A DNA stretch of 64,000 nt from Pseudisothecium myosuroides (lineage: Eukaryota > Streptophyta > Bryopsida > Hypnales > Lembophyllaceae), in contig OX637287.1 of assembly GCA_951799445.1 (NCBI GenBank), positions 51,427,724 to 51,491,723 of the forward strand. Direction: 5' to 3'. Shown in pieces: positions 12,236-25,306 of this stretch (its first letter is position 1; each line of letters opens with the position of its first letter). The position numbers and the translations under genes were made by a program. The notes under the pieces are model-generated. The model made no database searches, had not been told where the DNA came from, and was given only the letters and a program-made list of their open reading frames with translations.

Positions 12236-15200
12236 CTAATAGCTAGCTACGGCAATGTATAGAACATTTTGTGACCCTCTCTGACTCATGCCAAGTGTGT
12301 CTGAAGTGATTCATAAGGTGCGAATGGACTGCGTGTTTGAGGTGGCGTAGAAGGAGCTGTTTGGGTGGATTGAAAAGGGATATTGCTGGTGTGTGGAAAG
12401 GGATTTCAAGCGCTGAGTGTGACTGGATTGTGGAGAAAGGAAGCTTTTCTTTGGGTCTGGGAAAGGAGAAGAAAGGGCGAAAGAGATTCAAGCAACATGG
12501 GCGTACTATCCGAACATGATTCTTTCTTCAGGGTTTCAGTTAGGCATCCAAGATCCAGACAGGTTGAAAACTTGGACACGAGAGAATTTTAAAGCCATAT
12601 CAGCTTTTCACTATCGGGATCCATCCTTATTAATGATTCTAACAAATGTTCATCGTTTTGTTTGCTCGCTTGTTATATATCTTGCCATCAGAGTTGACAA
12701 GAGTGGGTTGAATGGTAGGAGCAGACTCCTTAATGAAATTCAAGTTTGCCGAAAGCTTATAGAAAGTGACGGTAGAATGTGAAGTTCATTCCAATTTTCA
12801 AAGAAATTGAGTGCAGATTTGCAACAGGGCAAGGGCCAAAGAATGTCAATTTTTGAATGTAAGAATTATGATACCTGTTCAAAAAGAATGTTATGACGGG
12901 GACAAGCCAGACAAGTGGAGTGGGTGCACCCCTTTTAGTTTTAGACCACTGTCCCAGTTGGAGGGATGTCAAATTGTCAACCAGAGCATAAAATGCCACG
13001 TGTTCAAAAAGCATGGATAGTAAACTCGTAAATATTTTGACATGATTCTGCAGTCAATGGGTGTGACTTGGCAGGGGTCAACTTGCCACATGGGTATGAC
13101 TTGACAGGAGTCAGCATTTGTTGACTTTGACCATATCCAGTACTTCCAGTACTTCCAAGGGTTTAGAAATCAATGTTCTCATACCCAGCGCTGGCGGTCC
13201 ATACGAACATAAATTTTGACCTAAGCTTACCTTCAAAGTAGAAAGCAGCTGGCTCCTTTTTATCAAAAATCCATGGCACATATAAGGTAGGAGGCTCAGA
13301 AATGGAGCATCTAAGGGCTGGTCCGCCTTTGTCATGTATTTCTTTGGACGGGAATATTTTTAGCTCATTTTTCAGACATAGAGAAATTGATGAAGAATCT
13401 AACCCAAGTGGTTTTGTATTTTTCCGAGCATTTTTGAATTACTTATGAATTTTCAAACAAGTTGGGTTGTAGTTCCCTATTTGTGACCCTAGGTCTTTTA
13501 GAAACGGTTCACTTGCAATTCTAAATAAAAATGGGAAAAGCAAAGAGAATGATTGGCTCTTGCAATTAATAATGTTTTTTTCCTTAATTCATTCAATGAC
13601 TATAGAGGTCAATTTCAGAACCAACTCATGTCCATTTCACAATCATTTATAAGGTCCATTCTTAACCCTTTAAGGACCGGTCGACCACCTTTTGGTCGAT
13701 TTCACGACTTTTTGTCTCCTACTATTTATAGAACATCTAATTTAAAAAAACTCAAAGAAGAACGCAATTAGAGTGTCTTCATATACTCCTAACAGAGCCA
13801 ATTTCAAGAGAATGCGTGCAAAATTGAGTGAGTTGTGCTTGTTTAAACTTGAAATGGCCTAACCTTTCATATTGGAGTTTTCAAAAGAAAAACGCAAATT
13901 TCATATAAAAGACAACTATATATATGTGTGAAGGGATTAGCCGAAAGGTTTTTGGTCGATTTTCAAACCATATACTTAAATTTATGTCCAATTGTAGCAA
14001 ACCCTAATTAGAACTAGTGCCAAAGGGTGTTTACGACACATCAATCTTCAAAGAGTAATTACAAGGATGTGAACCATTGGATCACTTTCCTTTTTTGTTT
14101 GCTTCAAGGATCTAACCCATAGAATCAATTTATACAATCTGATCTAAAATTACATCTTTGAAGAAGGCATGAAACAATACTTTTTTATAAATGTATGCAA
14201 AAACTACGACTGCCCCCCAAATCGACCACGGCCCTTACAGCCTCCTACCTTAGTAATAGCTTGGAGAATACAAAATTTTGCTTGCATGGAAAATTCCAAA
14301 CTTCTAGATGAAAGAATGTGGGAGCAACAATAAAATAAGGTAACCACAATTGAAACCCTCTAAATTTCAATGTTTTTGTTTTGAGCAAAAATTCGCTTGA
14401 CCCACCAGATTCTAACCTCTCTGTCACTGTCCCCCCAAAATTGGCCTATATAGTGAAGCCAACAAGCTAATGCATGGCCAAAAAAAATACTTGTCTAAAT
14501 AAGAGGTTTCTATTACTAAATTTATTTATTTACTTCTTAATATTGTTGGTAGTCAATAGGGATTCTAGATTCTTTCAAAATGCATCTTTTGGACATTGTA
14601 TGGATAAATTATGAATTTTTAAAGTGTTCAATAGGTGTATTCAAATTGACCTCAAGCTCTCCTAAATAGATGTTGTAAATTTTTGGCCAGAATTTGTAGG
14701 GCTTGGTTTTAAAACTATAAGATAATTAGGTGCATTTACCTTAGTAGGTATCACAATAGGTTAGATTTCAATGAAATTAAAGATTCTAAACTTACCTATA
14801 TATTCCTTGACATCACAAAAAGAAGATCACTTAGCAAGATTTGTACATTCTCTACGTAAATTCCATTATCTTCCATAGTTTATATTTTTAATGAATCGAA
14901 TGTAAGCTAGTTCATTAAAAGCACTAAATAGATAACTGTGGAGACACCATGATGTTTTGTAGGTGGTCAACTACAACGCCTAATGTTGCTCTACTAAGTG
15001 AAGATTGTTTTTTATATTAATAAAACAGTAAATAAAAACGAATTAGTTTAGGAAGCCTATTTGCCAAAATATTTTTGACTATTATTGACAAGATCACAAG
15101 ATCCCTTTATTATAGTAGTCCACTCCAAAAATCTAAGAAAAATTCATCTCTTTCATCTAGGACTACAATTGAATTAAAAAATATTCCATAAATTTCACAC

Positions 15201-17985
15201 CAATGTCACGCACACTATAATAAAGGTGGGAAAAATCAACCTATACACTAGGTCTAGACTGTGAAGAATGGAAGTAACTTCATTTGCAAAATAGCTCATA
15301 CCCATGACTTTTGTTCGTGTCTCTATTCTTAATACAAACGTGAACCTTGAAGGACCAAATCCATTGTGAAATGCTCAAATACTCATGTCCAAACGCAATT
15401 TACACTTTCAAATTGCATTCAAGTATAATTCTCGCATTTTGATTATATGACATTACATTAGAGAAAATCTCGGTCTTTTGAAGGGCCATTTGACTTTTGG
15501 TGTATGTGTAAATACAATGAAATAAAAAAAATATTAAAAATAATAATAAATTAAAAAAATTTAATTTAATTCAAAAATCCAACATGGCACACAAGCTGAC
15601 TTTTATTGGCAAGATTCTCTATAAGTTAGCTTGGGCAAATATTTTTTCCTAATTCACATTTTTATGCAGTCAAATTAACCCTCCTAAAGCTGAAATTTTT
15701 TCTAATGTAAATTGTCTATCAACCTGAAAAAATTTCAACTTGTTGCATAAAGTATTGTCAACATTATAATTCTGTAGTGAAAAGTGCAAATAAATTAGAA
15801 GATATACCTAAGACAATCCAACTAGTTTAAAAAATTCTGAGAGGTACAAGTAGCAATGAAGATTGGTGTAAAGATTTACCAATTAATTATTTTAATTTTT
15901 ACAATCAAAACACTCTTGCTAATGACCTTCAAGCCAAGTTTCATTGTGAAACTAAATATATCCTTTTATATAATTAAAATATAGAATTTTGATATTTTTA
16001 CTTGTGAATAATTGTTTTTTCTATTCATGCTGATTTTTTTAATTTTTCAGTAGAAAAATCAAGTTATTGTGATTTAAAAAAATAAAAGGTAGAAATAAAA
16101 TTAGATTACACAATATATATTAGGTTAATATGGAAATTTTATCATAAATAAAGGTTAGAATGATAAAGTCAGTTTTAAATTCTGAGAGGTACAAGTAGCA
16201 ATGAATTTTAATTTATAATAATTTAAAAAAATACAAATGAAACACGCAAAATATTGTGTAATTTGGATTTTAATACATAGAGCTTGCAATTGCAATAATT
16301 TTTTCAATTTTTAGATTTTTCCAAAATTTTAAATACAATAGAGTCAAAATTTGTTAGGCTTCATATTTTTAATTTAAATCAAATACCAAAAATGGCTCTT
16401 TTGAAAGTTATGATTGAGGTAGTCTAGGCCCATCCACTTTTGGGATGCGTGTCAAACCTTCCTTTAGGAATTGACATCTCTCTTTGTGAGTTTGTATGCA
16501 TTCCTTCTTCTACTTTTATTTCCCTTCCACTTTCTTTTAGCACACTATTGTTGTTGTTCGATTTGCATGTGATTTCTTTGGGAAAAAAAATAATCTTATT
16601 GTTTTGTTATTGTGTATGTCATTTGTTATTCTATATGTTGTTTTTGTTTCTTTCATCATTCTATATCCTAGGATCTTTGTATACAATTCAAAAGTTAGGA
16701 ATTCTAAGTTATTAATTAAAACAATCACTAGTAGAAAGGGTGGACTTTAAGCACCAAAGAATAGTGACAAAGTATTGTGTCCAAGTTCCATATTGGCACC
16801 AGATCATTGTTAATATGGGCCTTTGGAACCACACCTGCCAATTTTGTTGCATTTTACAGTATTCATGCCTTTCTTTTCTAGAGTAGTTTAAATTTTTTTT
16901 TTTTAAAATTTAAAAATTTAAAATGGCCAATGTATACACTTATAAGATGAAGGTGACCACCAAAAAAAAATCATAGAAAAATTCTCTAAGTAGGAAAACT
17001 AGAGAAGTGCCAAATCTGAAGAAAATATATTTTGATGTTTTAATTATTAGAAAATAGGAAAAAAATTAAACAAATAAAATAATTTTTTGTATTTGTAAGA
17101 ACTTTATAAAAATGGTCATTCACCAAAAAAAATGCCAAAATAATTGTTTACATGTTTCAAAAAGCAAGTGGAAAGAGGCTCATTTGGGGGACTTGTACAT
17201 GACATATAATTATCTATTTTAAAAAATACTTTGAAAAAAGCTAAAAGTATACTAGAAGACCATCCCTCCAAATTTCAGCTCTAAATTTGTTTCTTTGGGT
17301 ACTACTTTGTTCAAAAAACCCAAAAATTGGCACGTGTGACATAAAATTGGGGGCTATTTTTGGATAGTAAAATATTTCTAAAAAATTCTAAAAAATTTGA
17401 CAAGGCGTACAATAGTCATGAATATCATGCTTATGAATTTTGAGTCATTTAGAGCCAAAATGCAAAAGTTATGGGTAAAAAACATATTAGTACACAAGGT
17501 GTGATGCAAAATAGGATAGGTGTTTCTTGCAATCACCCTCTACTAGTGAACTTACATGATAATGCATGAATTATGTTTGCCTTCTATTACAATCCATCTT
17601 CAATAAAAGACATACATCTTACACGATGCTATAATAGTATTGCACCTAGCTTTCATAAACGGCAAAAAATAATTCAAAAAATTTAGGCAAGAATTCTAAA
17701 AAAATTATTTTTTCAAAAATAAAATTTACACTAAGAAAATGAAAAATTGGTAATAATCCTATTTCTAGCATCTACAATTTTTTTGGAATTGACAACAATC
17801 TTCTAGTTTCCTTTTCATTTATCTTTGTTGCAAACAAAAGCTCTAAAAGCTTACAATTCTATCATTAGTTTCCAAATTCAGTCACCGAAACCTTGTCTAA
17901 AAGGACTTGCCTTGGAGAAACATGACATTTACCAAATCACCTCCATTGTCATAGCACATACAACCTCTAATCAATGTTGTGGTAT
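12236..17985. other. Long gene-free AT-rich stretch
   Basis: Only short open frames without recognisable content occur here (the longest lie around 12.3-13.0 kb in balanced-composition DNA). A 29-bp perfect direct repeat beginning AAATTCTGAGAGGTACAAG lies at 15832-15860 and 16177-16205. A short direct duplication including GGTATGACTTG/GGTGTGACTTG lies near 13055-13110. A block starting TTAACCCTTTAAGGACCGG at about 13667 resembles a TTAA-type end but has no matching partner. Nothing else is assignable. Confidence 0.45.
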
Positions 17986-17990
17986 AATCT

Positions 17991-20900
17991 TCAAGTCTCC
18001 ATGTTAGTGGGGCCTTCAGCACCCACGCCGATGCCACCTCTACCAGAAGTATCATGTCGATGAATCTCCGTAGTGCGTCTCTCCTCCTCAACGTCAACCT
18101 TAATTTGTTGTTCATCTTTTCCACCCTCCAATGAGTCAATGTACTCTTGAAGAGACTTAGGGTCAAGAATCGTAAAAGGCTCTCCAATTCCCACGATAGC
18201 AACTCCACAATTGGTACTACTAAGTTCTTCTTCTTGGAGAGACTCTTTGATAGCATAAAGAGCATGTCGAATCAACTCCTCTTTGGAACATTGCATAAAT
18301 GTCTCAAACTTACGTTCCAAGTAGGTCTTTGCAGCCTGAGAGCGGGAACCAATAGCAAATGCTTGAAACTCAAAGTAGTTGCCAGAAGGACAATTTTGAT
18401 AAAGATGTGGCCCTCCTTCATCCAATCCTGCTACTAGAAGTCCTACTCCATATGGTCGCTTCCATGAACGTTGCGTGCACACCTGCATGTCTCCAAGACA
18501 TACCCACTCCTTAAAAAATTAAAAACACAACCTATGTTCAAATCTCTATAAGATAAAGGATACTAAAATTATTAGGGGCCTACTAAAATATAGAATCATA
18601 TTAACAACAACAATTCATCAATTTATAAAACTTAGTTGGAGCCCTTGATCAACAATTTCTTTTGTTTGACAATTATATTGTTTTTTACAGTGAATAAAAT
18701 ATATTTACTTGTGCCCAGAAAATCAAAAAACTTGGTTGGAGTTTTTAGTAAGTAGGGTAAGCATGGCTTGGTTTAGAATGTCTATGGCTACTATTCTTTG
18801 AATGGAAAATGGAATTGTCAGCTATCGGTGTTGCTTATAGTGGTTTAGATCCTCTAACTTCAAATGGTTGCATAAGAATTCATATACAACAATAAATATT
18901 TGATCCAAAGAGAGTTTCATTCTTTGAACTCCCAAGCTCAATTGTGATCTCCCAATGAGAGCATAATCTTACATATGTAAAATGTTTAAAGTTATGTTAA
19001 TAGTATCCTCTACCTTAATGCATGAGAGGATAATCATGTAGACATAGGGTTATAAGGAATAAGAGTTGATCCATAAACTTGAAGCAATACACAAATTGAC
19101 TTCAATGATATCAAGTTATTTTTCTCCTTTATTGCTTAGTGCAAAGTCTTTTTAGATATTGGAATGCGCAAGTTTCTTAAGGAGGTGAAAGGCAACTAAA
19201 ATATCTTTAACAAAATGAATATTCCCTACTCCAATATCTTTTATGCAAGGTAGAGGTACCTATTTGAGACACCCTAAAATCTTGTACAATTTACTTTTAA
19301 GAATATACAACATCTAAAACATAAGAATAAGTGTTGATTTTTGTCATCCACTCACTAAACTTCAAATGCTTATGACCTTTGCATATAGTATCTAATATAC
19401 CACGTTCTTTGGTGCATTTGATTCTTCTTTGATATGCTAATAAAAATACATTACAAGTGAACCATAATAAGAACTGTAAGTTAACACCTTTACCACTTGG
19501 TTGGAGAACATGGGAAATGGACAACATAAAATGTCCACAAGCTATAACTAATTGGTAAAATCCAAGATTGCATTACTAAGAATATTGTAGATTAAAACCA
19601 TTTTTTTAATTTTAAATGACTTCACCAAGAAAGTAGCACCCTAAGGTTCCATTTTTCATGTTTTTTTTTTATGGTCATTGAATAAACTTTCTAGTTATTT
19701 CAAATATCATATTACAAAAACGCAATGAAAACCTAAGGAAGACCTCATTGCCATATGTGGGAGTCATTTGTCTTTGAAAGCTTAGGGATGCTATCTTGCT
19801 CTTTGTTGTTTACCATTAGGATTGGATAGTTTGGGCAAAACCAATGCCTTCTCATATGAGTTGTGCCTTGAGGGCTTTCATTGATAATCGCTTTTCTTGT
19901 CCAATCCTTCTAGGGTTTGATTGTTTTGTATGCTGATTTTTATGCAAGGAATCTTCATTTGTTTTCAAAACAAAAAACAAAAACACCAAAGAAGATATTG
20001 CTTCAAAACTGCAAATGCACAAAAGTGGCCAACCTATGCTTTATCAGACGTTCGCACCACCAATTATTCCACTCGCAACAACAATTCCTAAACAAAGTGG
20101 TGATTAAGCATTTTGTAGTTTAAATCAAATTAAAAATATTAAAATGACCTCACCAAGGAATTATAGCACCCTATGTTTCATATTTTTTTTAATAGTAATT
20201 GAATAGAATTTTCAATTATTTCAATTATCATATTACAAGGACAAGGGAAAACCTAAAGAAGATACTAGAGTTCATCATGAAGTGAACCCCAATTTGTAAA
20301 AGGGGTGCCAGAGGAAGGTTTTATTGAGAAGAGCATAAAAACACCCTTGGGATTTGCTCCAGGGGTGGTGTGGGCTGCGTGGTGACCAAATGTGTTGCTA
20401 TCTTGGGGCTTTGGTTTGAAAGGATGGCGTGGTTGTAGGTTCGATACCCTAGCGGTGACAGGTTCTTTACCTTGTGTGAAATCAACCTCTCATCCTAACA
20501 TAAACCTCTGCAGTGTGTTTCCTTAACACACTTATATCAAAAAAGAAAAAAAAAAGAGTATAAAAAGAAAACCACCAAACTCCATCACACCAAATTTGGG
20601 AGGGTGCTTCAAGGAGTTTCGTCCTGTCTTTTTCTCAAACTTGGGCTCCTGGCCCCTCATTGGACGATTAACTCTACCGTATTGATTCAAAAACCTCCAA
20701 TACACAAAACTGTGCAAACCTGTGCTTTATCGGCCACTTGCACCACCAACCGTCCCACCGGCAACGGCGACTCATAAACAAAGTGGTGGTTGATGCACTC
20801 CGACCGCATGTAGCGCGACAGCACGCGCCCATCTGCTGTCAATCCGGCCATGGCGATTCCAACGTGATCATCGATCTTGAACAGCTTCTTCTGATGCGCG

Positions 20901-21070
20901 GAAAGCTCCGAGGAGGCTTTGTTCACGGTGGCCAACACCACGTGCGTCTTGGACCGCAAGCCGACGGCGGCGCTGCCCTGCTTCACGGCCTCCATGGCGT
21001 ACTCCACCTGGTGCAGGCGTCCCGCGGGGCTCCATGTCGTCACGTCCGTGTCGTATTGGTTTCGAAACAT
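17991..21070 (-). CDS. PAF1: 20S proteasome alpha subunit, PSMA1/PAF type
   Basis: This is a subunit of the alpha ring of the 20S proteasome, which gates substrate entry into the proteolytic chamber in cytosol and nucleus; alpha subunits are not catalytic. Two exons, complement(20720..21070) and complement(17991..18482), join in phase at CAG|GTTTGC...GCAG|GTGTGC to give 280 residues, close to the family norm. Exon 1 starts [15 protein letters not shown] and carries the alpha-ring N-terminal signature ([18 protein letters not shown]). Mid-chain motifs [17 protein letters not shown] and, across the junction, [19 protein letters not shown] are diagnostic of this subtype. The C-terminus is acidic, then Gly-rich, ending TNMET. 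An in-frame stop lies upstream of the chosen ATG. The intron is 2,237 bp and contains duplicated DNA. One family position (GRLFQ) reads GRLHQ here. No truncation is seen, and the gene is probably functional. Confidence 0.93.
19600..20265. repeat. Intronic tandem duplication with relic of the proteasome exon end
   Basis: Two copies of a block of about 140 bp (about 19600-19740 and 20125-20265; shared TTCACCAA/CTCACCAA, TAGCACCCTA, ATCATATTACAA) are about 525 bp apart in the intron. Following the first, bases about 20007-20115 resemble the 3' end of exon 1 (about 20705-20808): CTTTATC, CACCACCAA and AAACAAAGTGGTG occur in the same order. The relic has lost the splice-donor frame and many C/G positions, so it is non-coding. 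Confidence 0.6.
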
Positions 21071-21284
21071 GACAATGTGTGTTGGGTAGGTCAAACCATA
21101 GAGAGAGATAAACGAAGTCTTGTTTGTCAATGCAAATCAAGATCGAGCGAGGTGCTAACTTGTCTACGATTTGTTGATGAGTTTTTGAAGCAAGTTGTAA
21201 GGTAGCAGGCTTTGGCAGGTTGAAATGGCGGTGGCGATGGCGATGGACGAGCTGCAGGAAGTGCAATGCAACGACAATGCAGAG

Positions 21285-21545
21285 AGAGGAAGCTCCATGG
21301 GAGAGAATTAATTAGTAACTTCTTTTTTAGGCCTAATTAGTGACTTGGTTCTTGGCATGATTAGTAGCTCGTTCTCGGCCTGATTACTGGTTAGCTTCGT
21401 AGCTTTGTAATTGATCTGATTAGTAGCTTCGTTCCTCTAGTAGCTTTGTAATTGGTTTGACTACCGGTAGAAGCTTCTTTGTTAGCCTAATTAGTAACGT
21501 TGTTATTGGCTCGGTTAGGAACCATATTATTGGACTGATTAGTAA
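21285..21545. repeat. Degenerate minisatellite GATTAGTAGCTT-type, left block
   Basis: This is an irregular array of units like CTGATTAGTAGCTTCGTTC and TAGCTTTGTAATTGG. The same array recurs at about 26995-27170, 28175-28215 and 28562-28810, in front of the second glutaredoxin copy, and marks the start of the segmental duplication. Confidence 0.75.
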
Positions 21546-22074
21546 TCTCAATACACTCGAAACCCCCTAAACAATGATTGAAGTTTGAAAGAAACTCTTT
21601 CACCGAGATTACAATGTAGTCGCACGTATCTTGAGAGATCAATTTGTGATCTAAGTTGCAATCAAACATTTCATGCCTCACTGAATTCTTAGTATCGGGT
21701 GATCGAGTTACCTCATTAAAAAATAAACTTCAGAAATAGACCTCATTGGATCTCCTTTAAAAGGTTAAAGTGGGTATGGTGAAAACAAGACTCCAACGGC
21801 ATAGGTCTATTCACAACTTACTAATATAACATCCCAATGAAGTAGGGAAGTGCCATGGCCGCAACTCACCGTCACTCATAACTCCAGTACAGATCACACT
21901 CACAAAGTTCACTCGACAAGGCCGCGAACTGCAGCGAATGCACTTGGAACCTAATTGGCACCACCGAACCTTGCCCTTCAACAAATATTCTTCGATGTAC
22001 AGCTTCTGATCAGAGCAACGTTAGGAGAGATTGTCCATGCAGAATCATGCCAATACCATAGCTCAGAGCTCCTT

Positions 22075-23432
22075 TCAGACTCTGCAGCAGAAATCATCAG
22101 GGACGAATCGGCCGTCCATCTTCTTCACATCTTTCAGTAATGTCTCCAGCTCTCCCGACTGTTGCCACAGGCAAATCAGAACTTCAATCAGGTACATATA
22201 TACTGAAAATCTGCACTACGTCCCACATAATACAGGGCTCAAAGAAAACGCCGACATGAAACCTGGAGACTCACACGGTGCATGGAGATGAGAATATCGA
22301 ATCCTCCAAGAAACTCGCCATTCACGTAAACCTGTGGAATCGTTGGCCACTTACTGCATCCAAAAGAATGAACCAATTCGATTTCATGCATCAAAAGAGA
22401 CTAGGAGGCTCATTCACCGGATTACCAAAAAAATTAAAGGCGAGTCCCAGTCTGTAGTATGACAGGAAAAGATTAGACCACTACCTTATGGCATGGCACT
22501 ATGTACAGCAGAACACCGCCCTCCCAGAAAACCTACTGTAGCTCCGTTAAACCCTGCAAATTGTAGCGCCATTTAAGGCAGTTTCTAATGCGCGCAGCTA
22601 CTGCAGGTTTTCCAGAACACCTTTGGGGAATAAGGTTCTCCTGCTAGAGAAAATATGCCAGTCGAAGAAACGAGACAGAAATTCAATTCAAAGAGTGTCA
22701 AGCAACTACGCTGAGCAACTAGAAACCATGCATGTGCATTGGAAGTGCTAACACTCCACATTGGTCGAGTGATCCCTTTTTAAACAAAAACAAATCACCT
22801 GTAATCCTCGACGGCTGTTCTGAGCTCCGGATCCACCAGAACGTTTCTGGACTGGTACTCCACCTCTGCAAGTAGCAAAGTAGGTGAGCCTATGAATAAA
22901 TCGAATTGATAAACGAAGAGGCTAGCATCAGACGCAGAACCTCCCTCTCCCAATAGACCAAATTATAAGAGAATTCCTCTTACAAGGTCATTCTGAAAGT
23001 TCCAATAGAACAAGCCTGGATCGCTCTACATCACAAAAGAACCCCAATCATTGGATGGACAGTGGACCATAATGGTAAGGTAAAAGGCATTCGATTCACA
23101 GAGTCTTCATGTTAAGTAACATCAACTTACAATTGAATAACTTTGTGAACCTTATTCGGGGATTATTTGAGATGTACACCAGAAAGTTGCAGCAAGAAAA
23201 CTTCCTAGCTTAATTATAGAGTTGGAGACAAGATAATAGCCCATATCCAAACTCTGGAATTTGGGAATGGGCACATCTGGGCAATAGATACCTAGCTAGA
23301 ATCGGAGGCTTTTGAGTTATGCAATATTGTACCATATTCCTCCAAAATGCTAACCACCATAGCACTGAATCCGCACTGGGGCGCCTGAGGCACCCCTTTC
23401 ATGTAAACCATCACTGGATTTTGCTTGACATC
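22075..23432 (-). pseudogene. 5'-truncated GRXS15-like monothiol glutaredoxin
   Basis: Four exons, complement of 23333-23432, 22799-22865, 22275-22353 and 22075-22158, match exons 3-6 of the complete gene at 29965-32353 with intact splice sites and phases. They include the CGFS active site ([11 protein letters not shown]). Homology with the complete copy stops near 23640, inside intron 2, so exons 1-2 (transit peptide and linker) are missing; no replacement start is evident in the non-homologous DNA upstream. Relative to the other copy it has R to S and K to E at positions where the complete copy keeps the usual plant residue. The glutathione-contact motif GGSD reads GGFD. The stop is lost to CGA, extending the C-terminus to FVPDDFCCRV. 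Replacement changes outnumber silent ones, which suggests relaxed constraint. Confidence 0.75.
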
Positions 23433-23644
23433 CTGCGTCCCAACAACAACGGAGAGAGAGATGGCCAGTGATCGTTCAAATGAAGCTCCTGAAGCAGATA
23501 CACAAGCTGTTAGCAGTAAGGTCAACTACGGAAACAGAGGGATTCGCCACTAGTAGAAAACCCATCCCCCGAGGTATTCTCGAAAACCTAGTCACGTTAC
23601 AATTACGTTAGAAACTGTCTGAAATGGCACCAAGGTTTTAATGT

Positions 23645-25060
23645 ATTTAAATGCCCCTTGTCAGTTTGTTCCTTTTGAGGGGATATCCTCGCAAGGCTGA
23701 GAAGGAAGTCAAGCATTTCAAGGCACTAATCTGGTTATTCGGAGTCCCTTTCCTGAATCCAGGGTGTGCAATGCTTATCATGATTGTCTGAGTCTGATCG
23801 ATCTCTCACATTCTCAGTTTTGTGTCATGAATTTCCACCTTTTTGCGCTGTATTCTCATAAACTTCCCTCATTGATTCTCAAGGGCCGGGTGCTTTCCAA
23901 AGAATCTCTGAAATTAGACTAAGATTGTTCCAGGAAATGAAAATTGAATTTCCTAGTTACGCCCCACAATCATTCCAGGAAATGAACTCTGAAATTCCTG
24001 GCAGCAGGTCTTTACTAGAGTAGGATACCGAGTCCACATTCCGAAGCTTCGATCTACGTGGATTTCTCCTGAAACGCCAGCGTTCCGCCACGTGTACACG
24101 CCTACCCTCCGTCAATGTCGGTGGGAATATAGTTGTAAAATGCGAGCTGTAAAATGCAGCCGCTCCCCAATTTTGGCCTTTCCAATTTCTCTTGCAGGCA
24201 ATCCTTCTGTTGTATCCATTTCCCACTCCAAATCCAGTCTCCGGCACAAAAAAATTTCAAGTTTCCGGCGCAATTTTCTATTTGGGTTCCCTGACTGTGA
24301 CCTCCTCTCGCTTGGTGAGTTCAATTCTTCACTTAAATGCGCGCTCTCTTTCGCAAACTTTCCGCAACCATTGATGCTCATTTCTCGCAGTAGTGGGGTT
24401 CTCTCGTCGTTGATCAGTTGAAAATCACCACTTCTTGTCAATTGCTGCAAGTTTTGGGACAATTCCAACCAAGAGTGAGTGCTGAATTTGAAGGAATATT
24501 GGTTGAAAATTTTGAGAAGGGTTCTGATTCAGTGGTAGTCACAGTCGAAATTGAAGAAACTGTGTGTTCAACTGTTGATTCAAATATAATTCAGGGTTAT
24601 AAAGCAACAATTGAAGTGAAAAAGAATTCTCGAGCTCCTCCTACCACAGTCGACCGGGGGGATAGCATCAACAAGAACTCACATAATTCACTACGGAGAA
24701 GAAAATTGATTTAAGGAGACAGTGTTCTGATTAATTGGTTGTAGATTAGTTTGAGTCTAAATTAACGAAGACTGTGGGTTCAATTGTTTGATTCAAATTT
24801 AATTCAGGGTTTTGAATCAACAATTGAAGTGAACAAGAGCTCCTACCACACTGGGAGATCCATCAACAAGAACTCACATAAGAATTCACTAAAGAGAGCA
24901 AAATAAATAAGCAGAGTGAGAAATCCGCTAATTGCAATTGTGTGCTCTGAAGATCGAGCATTCAAGGTTGCACTAGGATTTATTAGTGGATTCCATATTC
25001 CCACGAATTCCATCATTTGCCACATTCTTTTAGGACAAATTTATGTCTTAGGGTGGGCAT
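23645..25060. other. Unique intergenic DNA with a tandem duplication
   Basis: The sequence is not shared with the other half of the segmental duplication. Bases about 24540-24715 are repeated, with changes, at about 24745-24905 (ATTCAGGGTT, CAACAATTGAAGTGAA, ATCAACAAGAACTCACATA). Several medium open frames overlap on both strands around 24.0-24.7 kb, but none has a recognisable domain. It may be 5' leader or promoter DNA of the zinc-ribbon gene. Confidence 0.4.
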
Positions 25061-25067
25061 CAGTCCG

Positions 25068-25180
25068 AACAGTGAGACTCAAACAGCGAACTGCGTGTGA
25101 GACTCAAACAGGGAGTTGCATGTGAGACTCTAACCGGGATTAGCATGTGAGACTCGATCAAACAGGGGATTGCATGCAAG
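25068..25180. repeat. Short tandem repeat GTGAGACTC-type, four units
   Basis: Four units of about 28-37 bp begin GTGAGACTC and mostly continue with AAACAGGGA or similar and TTGCATG. They lie about 130 bp upstream of the zinc-ribbon start codon, so they could sit in its leader or promoter. Confidence 0.6.
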
Positions 25181-25306
25181 AATCCTGTGAATTACTGAAT
25201 TGTAATCCTCTCCAGGAGTTAATGTTGAATCAACCATTTGATGTGCAGGGGTTTTGTGCGCATTACAATATAGTTTGAGAATTTTGTTACCTGCAGCAGG
25301 ATCAGG

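Noticed and set aside
12243..13335. Cluster of 60-90 codon frames on both strands
   Set aside because: No recognisable domains, no coherent splice joins, and both strands equally open.
13667..14240. TTAA-bordered element starting TTAACCCTTTAAGG
   Set aside because: No inverted partner end was found downstream.
1..17900. Organelle-derived DNA (AT-rich block)
   Set aside because: No plastid or mitochondrial gene, tRNA or rRNA is recognisable; inverted-repeat elements explain the structure.
20738..21266. Plus- and minus-strand frames overlapping the first proteasome exon
   Set aside because: Shadows of a strongly conserved coding exon in other frames.
23957..24468. Minus-strand frames as a new 5' exon for the truncated glutaredoxin
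   Set aside because: No splice join to 23432 in phase that I could defend, and no presequence-like composition; kept only as a test in the findings.
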